Shown here piece after piece: positions 55,454 to 64,000 of a DNA stretch of 64,000 bases. This DNA is from Phycomyces nitens (Eukaryota; Mucoromycota; Mucoromycetes; Mucorales; Phycomycetaceae). Position 1 is the stretch's first letter; every line of letters starts with the position of its first letter. Where the stretch lies: contig JAHRBC010000002.1 of NCBI GenBank assembly GCA_022702545.1, forward strand, positions 7,254,001 through 7,318,000. The letters run 5' to 3'. Position numbers and translations under genes: made by a program. The notes beneath the pieces are model-generated. The model had not been told where the DNA came from and did no database searches. It saw only the letters and a program-made list of their open reading frames with translations.

Positions 55454-56596
55454 ATGCTCTCTTCCGCTGCTTTCCGCACTACCTCTCTCTCTAACGCTCT
55501 GACCCCTTCAGATGCTCTGTCCTCTGTTGGGTCCGCCCTTCCTGTGGCCATCTCTTCTGGTGCTCCTCTCTCTCTGGCTCTTCCTGCCATTCCGTCCTCT
55601 CTTGCCGTTGGGGTAGCCTGTGCTGCACTTGCTGCTCCGTTCCTCTTGCAGACTGCAAGAGTGAACTATGGTGCCTCTGGCCCTGCTGCTGGTCCTGTCG
55701 CTGGCCCTAGTGTTGCCTTTGGGCAAGATGTTGTTTCTGTCCCCGTTCCTGCTCTTGGACTTGTGGATGGACGTTTTTTGACACCAGCAACACCAGCACT
55801 CCGTGTTTTCAGACGCCCTACTGAAGGTATGTTCCCTTTCATCAGTATAATATATTTCCGAAAGTGATCGCGAAATTCAAAATATTTTATTTAAATAATA
55901 GCGCCTGGCCGTAAACGAAAGCACGATGAAATCACTGGTGGTGATCAAGAGGTTTGCCGCCCTACCTCGCGTCGTCGTATTGGGGAATATGTTCCATCGG
56001 ACCACATTCCATCGGAGGGTAAGTAATAAAATCTTTCACTGGTACTCTTTTCTGTATCTTAACTGATATCCTATTCGTTATTATTAGATATACCTGCCCC
56101 AAGAGGTACCAAGCGCTCGCGTACCATTAACGCAGACGAGCTCGAAACCGTCTACAAGAGAGTGAAGGCCAGGCACGACGCCGGACCAGTCGTTACCCAG
56201 CCTCACAAAGATGTGGGGCTCAGTCTTCACACTTCGGTGATAAGAAGAGAACACTTCTTGGAGCTGGAGGACCTCTATCTCACAATGGAGGAGGCACGGA
56301 AGGAGTTCATTAAAAGGCAACAACCCGTCCAGACTCCTTCAAATCATAGTGAAGAAAACATGATCGCCTCCTCCATTGAAACGCAACATGAAGAATCTGC
56401 GATTCCTATGGAACCTCTTGCGGAAAACATTGGTGTCTCTCCCGTTTCCTCTGAGAACTCACCTGTCTCTGGCTCTTCTGGAGAGCCTATTGTCTCTGAT
56501 GTCTTTGGTGAGTCTGGTGAACAAGCTCACCAGACCAGTCCTTGGAAAATGGCCTTAGACGTCGCGGCAGCAGTGAAGAGATTTTTCTCCTTATAA
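55454..56596 (+). CDS. Unknown GC-rich three-exon gene, copy 2
   Basis: 332 aa from exons 55454-55826, 55902-56018 and 56088-56596, with the same phase 1 introns as copy 1. Exon 1 is longer (an extra Gly/Pro/Val-rich stretch) but keeps the hydrophobic SLAVGVACAALAAPFLLQTA. Exon 2 keeps GRKRKH.EITGGD.EV.RPTSRRRI. Exon 3 keeps PAPRGTKRSR, NADELETVYKRVKARHDAGPV, REHFLELEDLYL, EARKEF and the terminal AAVKRFFSL. The Gln/Ser/Pro repeats of copy 1 are replaced by an unrelated Glu/Ser-rich spacer. Conserved ends around a variable low-complexity middle imply selection on the basic block, the charged helix and the C-terminal helix. Function is unknown. Confidence 0.75.
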
Positions 56597-56799
56597 GACC
56601 TCTTCGCTGCCAAGCCCAGCTACCTAAACAAGGCTGGGCTTGATCTTTGAGACCTGATCTGGAGAACCGGCAGAAGCAATCCTAGATTCGCAATCTAGGA
56701 GGTAACAAGATTGAAACCTATCACACTAACAATCTTGTTACTAAAATAGCAACAGGGAGCAACAGGGAGCAACACAAAGCAACAGGAACTAACATTACT
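56570..56799 (+). repeat. Hairpins and GCAACAGG repeats at the gene's 3' end, copy 2
   Basis: A stem spanning the stop codon is kept (56570-56580/56600-56610, continued with one mismatch and one wobble). AAGCCCAGC/GCTGGGCTT is at 56612-56620/56633-56641. A stem absent from copy 1, TCCTAGATT/AATCTAGGA, is at 56680-56688/56692-56700. GTAACAAGATTG/CAATCTTGTTAC pairs perfectly at 56702-56713/56730-56741. AGCAACAGGG repeats follow, ending AAAGCAACAGGAACTAACAT. Confidence 0.85.
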
Positions 56800-56860
56800 A
56801 ACACTTTCTTTGAATGTAAACAGAATGCGACGCACGGTCCTATATTTCTCTATTATATTT

Positions 56861-57005
56861 TATTGAATTGTATTGAAAAATCTTGTATACCATTGTATTC
56901 CACTGAATTGTATTGAATCATCTTGTAATCTGTTGTATTCTACTGAATTGTATTGAATCATCTTGTAATCTGTTGTATTCTACTGAATTGTATTGAAACA
57001 AATTG
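56861..57005. repeat. 40 bp tandem repeat, about 3.5 units
   Basis: Units begin at 56861, 56901, 56941 and 56981, each with (t/c)actgaattgtattgaa and tcttgtaatctgttgtattc or variants. The period is exactly 40. Confidence 0.85.
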
Positions 57006-57639
57006 TATTTCATTTTATTGTATTGTATTATATTTTATTAGCCTTGGCTGCCTTGAACACATCTATTTGACGATTGAAATATATATTATTACTCTTGGTG
57101 CAGTACAAAAATCTATATGTGACTGAAATTATCTTTAAATTATTATTAATATTAAATAACTGCTATAAATCGCAATAGTTGTTCTATCATATTTTTTCAA
57201 AGTATTAGATAGATCTAAATTTTTGTCAACCAAGTGTGTATGCAGTTATATCTGCTATATAAAGTCTAGTGCTATATCTTCTCACATCGTCTTGATTATT
57301 TGAATCACACATTTTTCCAACCGATCAAAAACATATTAAAATAGGGACTCATATTATAGACATGAGTCTGTAGTCAATAAACCCTTTGACAATAGCTTTT
57401 CATATGCAATCCCCAACAATACTGATATTAATATACTGACAATATACAGTGCAATAAAAGATAAGGAAAGGCACTTAAAGTCTACTTCCAAAAGTGTGGA
57501 AAGAATATACAAAGATTATGAATAAAGAAAATAACAACGATCTGGCTAATCAAATAGATTTGTCTAGTTTTATGGAGATTACAATAAGACATAATTTACA
57601 ATGAGTTTTTAGAGAAAAATAAAATAAAATCAAAGCTAC

Positions 57640-57967
57640 ATTATTTGCCAGCGAGCTATGAAGATAATGTATATATATTGTATTTGGAAAACAAGTCCAT
57701 GGAGCCAAGAGAAATATAAGAGCACAGGTAAGAGATATTTTCTATCATTGCCAAAGACCAAAAGTAGTTGAACTTATATTCCCAGTGATAGTCCTAAAGG
57801 GCGAACGGGTGCAAATAAAAAATGGAACTAGCAGATATGATAAGATTCATTACCAATGGAAAGACAAAGATCTAAATGCTATAGGAAGGACAATGCGCAG
57901 ATGGGTGTTATCAAAGACATTTGATCAGACTCATATTCTCACACCAAAGCTCACAAATTCCGCATAG
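57640..57967 (+). pseudogene. Unidentified protein remnant in the duplication
   Basis: One frame stays open from about 57665 to the stop at 57967 without an ATG near its start (FGKQVHGAKRNIRAQVRDIF, then YHCQRPKVVELIFPVIVLKG, and a tail QTHILTPKLTNSA). The matching part of the other copy (47700-47980) has several stops in the same frame but keeps VKVPNGKHGPTQNWTSR and the tail. It is therefore a formerly coding sequence of unknown identity, better kept in copy 2. Confidence 0.45.
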
Positions 57968-57975
57968 AGAGAGTG

Positions 57976-59038
57976 CTTTTTTTTATTGTTTTAGTAATTT
58001 TAATGGCTCTTTCACCTAAACAATTGAATATGTCAATTTTGAAAGATTCCCTCAGAAACACTATCCCTTCTTCACTGGCTATCTTACTCACCCTTCCACT
58101 AGTGGTCTATTTACATTTAACTAGCCATACACACCAATTTAGCCCACCTACCTATGAACATTGTGCTCTCAATTACAACAATAAATAAAACGCAATTTAC
58201 TCCCTAGTACTTGTAAGAGACAAAGATCTATAAGCTACTACGCAAGTATATCAATGAGGCACCTCCACTTATTTTATTTTTTATAACATCCCTTTAGATT
58301 TTCCCAATTTGAAGGATCTTTCAAGACATTTGTGTCTGAAATATTTTAGTGGAAAGGAACGATATGTACTTTAAGACTCTTTTATTGTATGAAGAGAAAT
58401 CAAATCAAATTGAATTAGAGATATATTTAATGAACAATAATACCAGTATTTACAGTTATTAAAATAAATCTAGTCACTCTGGATATTGGTCATTGTAACG
58501 GCTGTACTGTCAGTTAACTGGATACTTCATGGCAGTGTCCTACTATAAATTAGACGTAATACTTTTGTCTTGGGTAAGGATATTTTGGCTGTAATTTATA
58601 TCGAGTACTGACAGTCCAAATTTCTGGGTTTGTATATCACTTTATATGATATTTAATCATGCCAAATACAACGTTCTTTTTGTACTGGTTGGTAAAAGCA
58701 ACGTCAATAAACGTGGTTTATTAGAAATATAAAAAATACGGAAAAAATGATACCGGAGTACAACCACGCTTGAATCCCTTTTCAAAGATTTGGAGCTGGA
58801 TTGGTCTTTGAGACCAGAGAAAGGGCTGGTCCTTTTGAGCTATCATGGAAGAGGTGGAAAACAATTAACAGGCCGAAGATCCTAGGGAAACTTAGGATTG
58901 ACGAAGAGGTTAGCCTTGTCGTTCTTTATTATCAGAAATGTCTAATAAGTTAGAATATTTGCGTTTGAGTCAATGGGTGCTGTTAGGACAGCCATTGTGA
59001 AGGTATTCAGGTAAATTGCACTTCTAGCAAACGCAATA
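57976..59038. other. AT-rich DNA with an old repeat copy
   Basis: The part 58370-58690 is the diverged partner of 51580-51910. Nothing else is recognised. Confidence 0.45.
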
Positions 59039-59849
59039 TTACCGCTTAGGGTAGTCAGAGAAAAGGTGTTTAGGTTTATGGCAAGAGTTCCAGTGCAAAC
59101 GCATCTTAAGCCAAGTGAAACAAACATTTCGATCATCTTCAAAAGTAAAAGCATGATATAAAGATAGCAGTGGTGTTGAAGAAGGACTGTGTGAGTGGAT
59201 AAGAGCACAGGCATGTCCATCAACTGTTCTTTTGAGAATCATCTGCACTCCTGAAGGCTAATTTCACATTTTTTGATATATTCACATATGTTGATTACTG
59301 TTTTTAATCTATTTTTTATAGCAACTTTTGAGAGAAAAACCCTGGCCAATTCTACCTTTGGTCCAAAAGAGGGAAATCTATGGACCCATGTTCCACAAAT
59401 TGCGATTCCTTTGTTGGGATATTTTAAAGCGTCTTCGACTGTTGTTATTACGATCTCCATGATCGAGCATTTTCTAATGTAATGAGATAATAACTCGACA
59501 GCATTATTGTGTGAAATGTGTGATTGAGTAGCATTCTTAAATTGTGTAAGTGCTACTTTAGCAGTGGTTATGTCATATAGTAAAGTGTGTGGCTCCTTTC
59601 CCACGGCACTATATGGAGTCAGTAATGATGTCATGTTCATTGCAAGGTATTTTGTAAATAATGTCTGTGTCAGCAACCCAAAAAAATAGTGCCCGAGATT
59701 TGGGCGATGGATAATTGAAGCATATACTAGTAAAGGTGGGCTAATTGTGGTAGCCATGGGTCCATAGTCCTTTGGTATTCCAGAATTGTTGGTGTCCATG
59801 GTGCCAAATACAACAGTCTCAATCTTATCCTCAAGGTATTGGGCGCCAA
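59039..59849 (-). CDS. Hypothetical protein, at least two exons, 5' end missing
   Basis: The minus-strand exon from a ctttag acceptor (first base 59849) to 59299 is open for about 183 codons, including DYGPMATTISPPLLVYASII, AVGKEPHTLLYDITTAKVAL and IAICGTWVHRFPSFGPKVEL. A gtaatc donor at 59298 and a gtgcag acceptor at 59243 join it in phase 0 to 59242-59039 (RTVDGHACALIHSHSPSS to KPKHLFSDYPKR, stop). Without that splice the frame stops at 59239. The first in-frame ATG is at 59799, and an upstream exon is likely but not found. There is no known motif or membrane segment. In this repeat compartment it could belong to a mobile element. Confidence 0.45.
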
Positions 59850-60264
59850 CTAAAGACAGTATTTGAAAAGACACAAAAGATCATTGAACTATCCCTTTCA
59901 AGTGATTAGTATTCCGAACATGTGTGTAACAAAGCTATCGTAGTAAGAGATCAACGGTTCCTGACAACTCCAACCACATCTGCTGGATTTTTTTAAAAAA
60001 AATATATAAATCCGTCTGGTATCTTTGGACACAATTATGATGCTGTCGCAGCCCAACTTGGAAAATTCTCGAGCTCATTTGGAGACGTCTGTGAGACCGT
60101 GGTTTACAGAAAAATTAGCATCAATGGTTAAGGCTATTTTTTTCTTGTAGAGGGGAACAAGTTCCAGAATTTATTCTGTGTTACAAAGAGAATACAATTG
60201 TTTTTGGTTTTTGTTTTAAGTGATTTTGAAAAATAGAAATAGAGATCTAAAAGAGCTTTATATT
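59850..60264. other. Possible coding remnant on the plus strand
   Basis: Between 60008 and 60130 one plus frame reads NPSGIFGHNYDAVAAQLGKF and GDVCETVVYRKISING before a stop. It is protein-like but short and unassigned. Confidence 0.3.
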
Positions 60265-60467
60265 TGACATGGTTTATTTTATTCACTGGTGTTTGTTGTA
60301 TCGCTCATCGCAGTGAACTTCGAAGTAGTGATGTATCAGTAGAAATGCCCCGAAGTAGTTAAATAGTCTCTTAATTTGTTATTTATTAAAATTGTCTTTC
60401 TACCTGTATCTATTTTCTTGTCACTGAGTTGGACATTTATACTACATAACCAACCCACCATGTGTCA
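60265..60467. mobile_element. 203 bp TGACA..TGTCA element, copy 3
   Basis: Same length as the other two copies, with a perfect duplication tatt (60261-60264 and 60468-60471). Confidence 0.9.
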
Positions 60468-60914
60468 TATTGAATCTATTTCAAATGAGAGCTGGAAGGC
60501 GAGAGAATATAGCTTAGAATTAATGGTATAGAAAGAAAATGGGGTGCCATAAAACCCAAAGCTCCAATGAGCTTGCTAGATAGCTAACATTATGCTGATA
60601 ATGACTTGGAGGATTGCACGGAGAAATTTGAGAGTGGGTGATCAGGGAAGTCAAGATAAAAGAATCCACAATGTATGTCATTTGGCTGTATTATCTAACC
60701 AAGGTATTTGTCCTATGCCATTTCCCATATAGACTATTTGTGTGGGTACTGATCGAGAAAGTGAGAAGGTGTGTCAATATCAAATATGCAAACTTGACAA
60801 GTAGATATAAAAAAGATCGAGGGAGTTCAATAGTAGAATGTTAGTGGGCATAATGAGGTGTTTTGTATAGCCTAGTACCAGATATTTTGAGTTGTGTGAT
60901 GAATCTGATGGAGC
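60468..60914. other. AT-rich DNA, no gene seen
   Basis: A 68-codon plus frame (60638-60844) has no known relative. Confidence 0.45.
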
Positions 60915-61346
60915 TGACACGTGTGGGATTGTTGTATAGTGTAATTGTCCAAGAAGTATGTATATATATTTTATATCAAAGTATTCTTATCCAACGATAT
61001 GTAGCAACAATGGCAAATGATATCGCTCTTTAGGCAAGAATATTAGAGTAAAGTTTATATGACTTCTTTTATCAAAAGAAAAATAAGAGTAGAATTGTTC
61101 GTTCTTTATTGAATGCTAACTTCCTGCCTACTTATATGAAAAGTTAAGAGATAGATTGCTAATTATATCTGGGTAAGTATAGTGTCAGGTTGTCTTTGCA
61201 AAGGGGTGGTGTGAGTTCAGAAGGTAGAAGAGGTGACTTCGGGAAGGTAGAAATTGAAGTGAAGGTGACTTCGGGAAAGATATTGAAAAGAAGGAAAGGT
61301 GAACTTGTAGTGGACAAAGGACGATAAGACAATCATATGCTTCACA
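60915..61346 (+). mobile_element. Family B solo-LTR-like element, 432 bp
   Basis: Starts TGACACGTGTGGGATTGTT and ends ATGCTTCACA, with a perfect duplication gagc (60911-60914 and 61347-61350). It has one extra 32 bp unit. It lies immediately next to block E copy 2. Confidence 0.85.
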
Positions 61347-64000
61347 GAGCCAAATTAACTTCCTCTAGCTAAGACGCAAAGGAAAGTTCTCGGACAGCAA
61401 TGTGGAGAAGTTTTGGCAAATATCATGCAAACGGATTGGGGAAAGGTTACTCAACCGTTTGTAGCTGTTATAGAGGGTTGAGACAGAAAGCATACATTCA
61501 ACAACAAGAAGGTGATAAGGAAGTCTTAAGCCAGAGTGGTTTCTGGAGTCCAAAGTGTCTCCCCAAAATAATGGAATAAACTTGTCCAATTCCTCAGCAA
61601 AGTCTTAGAACAGTTTTGCGAGTAGGTAAAGTGAGTTGGTCTGTTTAGATGGCAGACACAGGCGAATGAATTGTAGATTATTGACAGGTATAAATGCATC
61701 AGGGACCATAAGGCCTTTCTAACCAAAAGTATTTTGTGGACGGGGTCTTTGAATATCACTACATCCAACAACCTGAGAGGGACAGGAGTAATATCTAGGT
61801 GTAAGCAAGCAGAATGCTCAAAGATGGAGTCCATTGTGGGTAGAATGATAATTAGTGCATTACTCTTTGATTGTACAAATGGATATTGGAGTTTTAAAAA
61901 ACGAGAGTGAGAAGAAAATCAGAGAAAGACTGGCTAGGATTGGTAAAGCAACTTCAAGGTTGGACAGAGGATTTGTGAATTGGATTGTCAAGAGTTGGTT
62001 GTATCTAATTTAAGGTTAGAAATTGTTACTGAATCTAGGAATCAAACGTGCTTAGTCCATTATGAAGTTTTGGAAAGCAAATAAAGTAAAGACTAGCCAT
62101 GTGGAGCATTTTCAACGAAGGAACTGACTGACAACGGATCTTAGCTTGTCGAAGAAAGTTTTTAAGACATTAGTGACACAAAAGACATGCCAGACACTGG
62201 TGAGAATCAAAGTGTCCTTGACAATAGTACGACTGACAATAGACTTTGATCGTTGGGAATACATGTTGTAGCCGAATTTGACAATGTTCAGAAGCAAAGT
62301 GCAAACAATGTTTTCTCTGAAAAATTAATTAAATAAAAATTAAACCCAATTATATAAGAGTAATTGGGGAAGTGCAATCGTGTCATAATGTAATTAACTT
62401 TGTCAATACATATGATCACCGCTCTGACAATGTGATCACGGAGAGAAAGAAAGTCTGTGTCTTTTGCAGATTAATCCAAGAATTAGAGGTACATGAGTTG
62501 GTATTCAGCTGTTTGTAAAAACATCGAAATCTATTCGAGATTTAAGATTTACCAGAACGTCATGACTATAAGCTAGAAATTTTACAGGAGAAGACCCAGA
62601 AATGTTGTGGTCATCTGCGGCTACATTGAAGTTTGGAAGAGACCAATCCTTGACTAATCGTTATAGCAGTGGTTCAAACGCAAGATTGAAAAGTACAAGA
62701 GACAATTGATCTCCATGGAGAAACCCGTAATGTTGTACAACGTGAGGCGACAGAAAGCTATTGACGTTGACGGAAATGTTTGTGCTGCGAAATAGCTGCG
62801 TGATACAGTATACCAAAGATTCTGGGAGACGGAAGTAGTCAAGGTCTTGTCTCAAGTACATAGGATGCCCACTGCTGTATGCCTTTGCCTCGTTGAGAAT
62901 TAATTCAATTGATGGATCGGAGGTGTGTCTAGGATGTTCCATTAACATGAAAATTATGAGCCCATTGCCTGAAATAAGACGACCTTTACAAAGCTTGTTT
63001 GATATTAATTGATGAGAGGTTGTGGTACATGAAGTACTAGAGAATTTAGTAGATAAGTAATAACTTTCGCATCACCATGAATCATTGCAATGGGGTACCA
63101 GTTCTATAGCTCAATAGATCACCTTTCTTTGGAATGAGTTCCAGTAAGGTAGAGCTCGAAGAAAGTGGGAATATACATTGAGTCAGAGAATCATTGTATA
63201 TGGTTGTTATGAGGTAGGTATAGCCATCCTTCAAAAAATACAGAACTGTCACGCCGTGTTTGTCCTTTATTGGTCTTCTGTCCGTATCGAAAACACACAA
63301 TCTTCTCCATCAATTGGCATGCCATTGTTTTATGAGTGAGAATTCCCAATTTTTACTTACAATATTTCCTAACTTCTTCCATGTCTATCCCTATAAATAC
63401 CAACAGAATATGTAACAAAATAAAATATCAATTAAACCCTTTACCTTTTCTCTTACTTTTGATTCCACGTTTCTTTCTGAAGAACAATTCTATTTGCTCG
63501 TTAAGATACGAATATCCGGATGCTTATGTCAGAATATATCAATCTCTTTCTTCTTTTATTCACATATCTTCTTGTCCAAAGCCATCACACTGCGTGACAA
63601 AACAGATCTCATTAGGTAAGCCATTTGTCTCTGAACTGCTTTAGCAGGGAGAGTGTTTTGACGCTGGTCAAATTTTGTCGAATGCAAGGGGTACTGTCAT
63701 TGAGATAGTATATGGACTACACAAAGCCTGTTTAGGCGGTAAGTTCGAAGCAAGTCATCAATAGATGTGTTTTCAATGGGATCAGCAGTATACAACTTCT
63801 TGAAAAAGTTTGTCCCAGCGTCGGGTATTGTGCTGGCTATATTTACCAGTTGAATGATACTTGGTGATTCAAGGAAAATCTATCTCTTGTAACTGCCTTG
63901 GCTGCACTTGTACACTCGTGGCCAGGATTTCAACATTTTATTGTTAAACAATCACAAGTTGAAGATCAACAAAAAGAAGTTGGTTACTCCATATATGCTC
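61347..64000 (-). pseudogene. Decayed LINE, block E copy 2, cut by window end
   Basis: Near-identical to 42088-45170 minus the 422 bp insertion. On the minus strand, near 63830-63760 it reads NFFKKLYTADPIENTSIDDL, the stretch before RT motif 1. 63200-63130 reads LIPKKGD. 62948-62661 reads the worn FLHGDQLSLVLFNLAFE block. The catalytic box near 62560 again reads AYSHDVLV. The post-RT VWHVFCVTNV segment lies near 62220-62150. The shared YADD to YSHD change shows the LINE was already dead when the block was duplicated. Confidence 0.8.
63247..63599. mobile_element. Element with TGTCACGC ends, family D copy 2
   Basis: Paralogous to 44408-44775 at the same position in the LINE. Flanks gaac and aaac show the target duplication with one later change. 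Confidence 0.75.

Noticed and set aside
1..64000. tRNA, rRNA or other standard RNA genes
   Set aside because: I looked for A and B box words and for rRNA-like stretches on both strands and found none that form a complete gene. A covariance search would be needed to exclude them fully.

Overview
The window is nuclear DNA of a filamentous fungus, most likely an early-diverging one (Mucoromycota-like). The basis is short GT-AG introns (about 48-110 nt), AT-rich intergenic DNA, F-box/leucine-rich paralogues, a CCG-type tetraspanin, a BRD7/BRD9-like bromodomain protein, and relics of LINE and DIRS retrotransposons. The phylum is an inference from gene style; no rRNA or tRNA gene was seen to fix it.

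Layout. 1-3.7 kb: a four-exon C2H2 zinc-finger gene, then the tail of a dead LINE. 4.7-14.3 kb: a tandemly duplicated unit carrying two intact intronless F-box genes, a third unit that kept only its flank, and older scattered flank copies. 14.4-15.4 kb: a decayed DIRS-type element (RT and tyrosine-recombinase remnants). 15.4-18.7 kb: microsatellite-rich intergenic DNA. 18.7-29.7 kb: an ordinary gene-rich stretch with a coiled-coil protein, a tetraspanin, a convergent Mpv17/PMP22 family gene, a 2.45 kb structure with two nearly identical 400 bp inverted arms, and a bromodomain gene. 30.6-34.4 kb: eight unrelated tandem repeats side by side, including a 148 bp repeat with splice-site-like ends and an array of hairpins with covarying stems. 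35-64 kb: an AT-rich repeat compartment of dead LINEs, short TG..CA elements with 4-5 bp target duplications, and large segmental duplications.

Two copies of an unrecognised GC-rich three-exon gene (45.7-46.8 and 55.5-56.6 kb) stand in that compartment. Each is followed by hairpins, GCAACAGG repeats and a common terminal motif. The same spacer and terminal motif occur at the 33.5 kb hairpin array. This structured repeat together with the gene family is the best candidate here for something undescribed.

The housekeeping genes do not form a pathway. They are eukaryotic neighbours with separate promoters. All exon joins were made by hand from splice signals and reading frame, and no database search was run.
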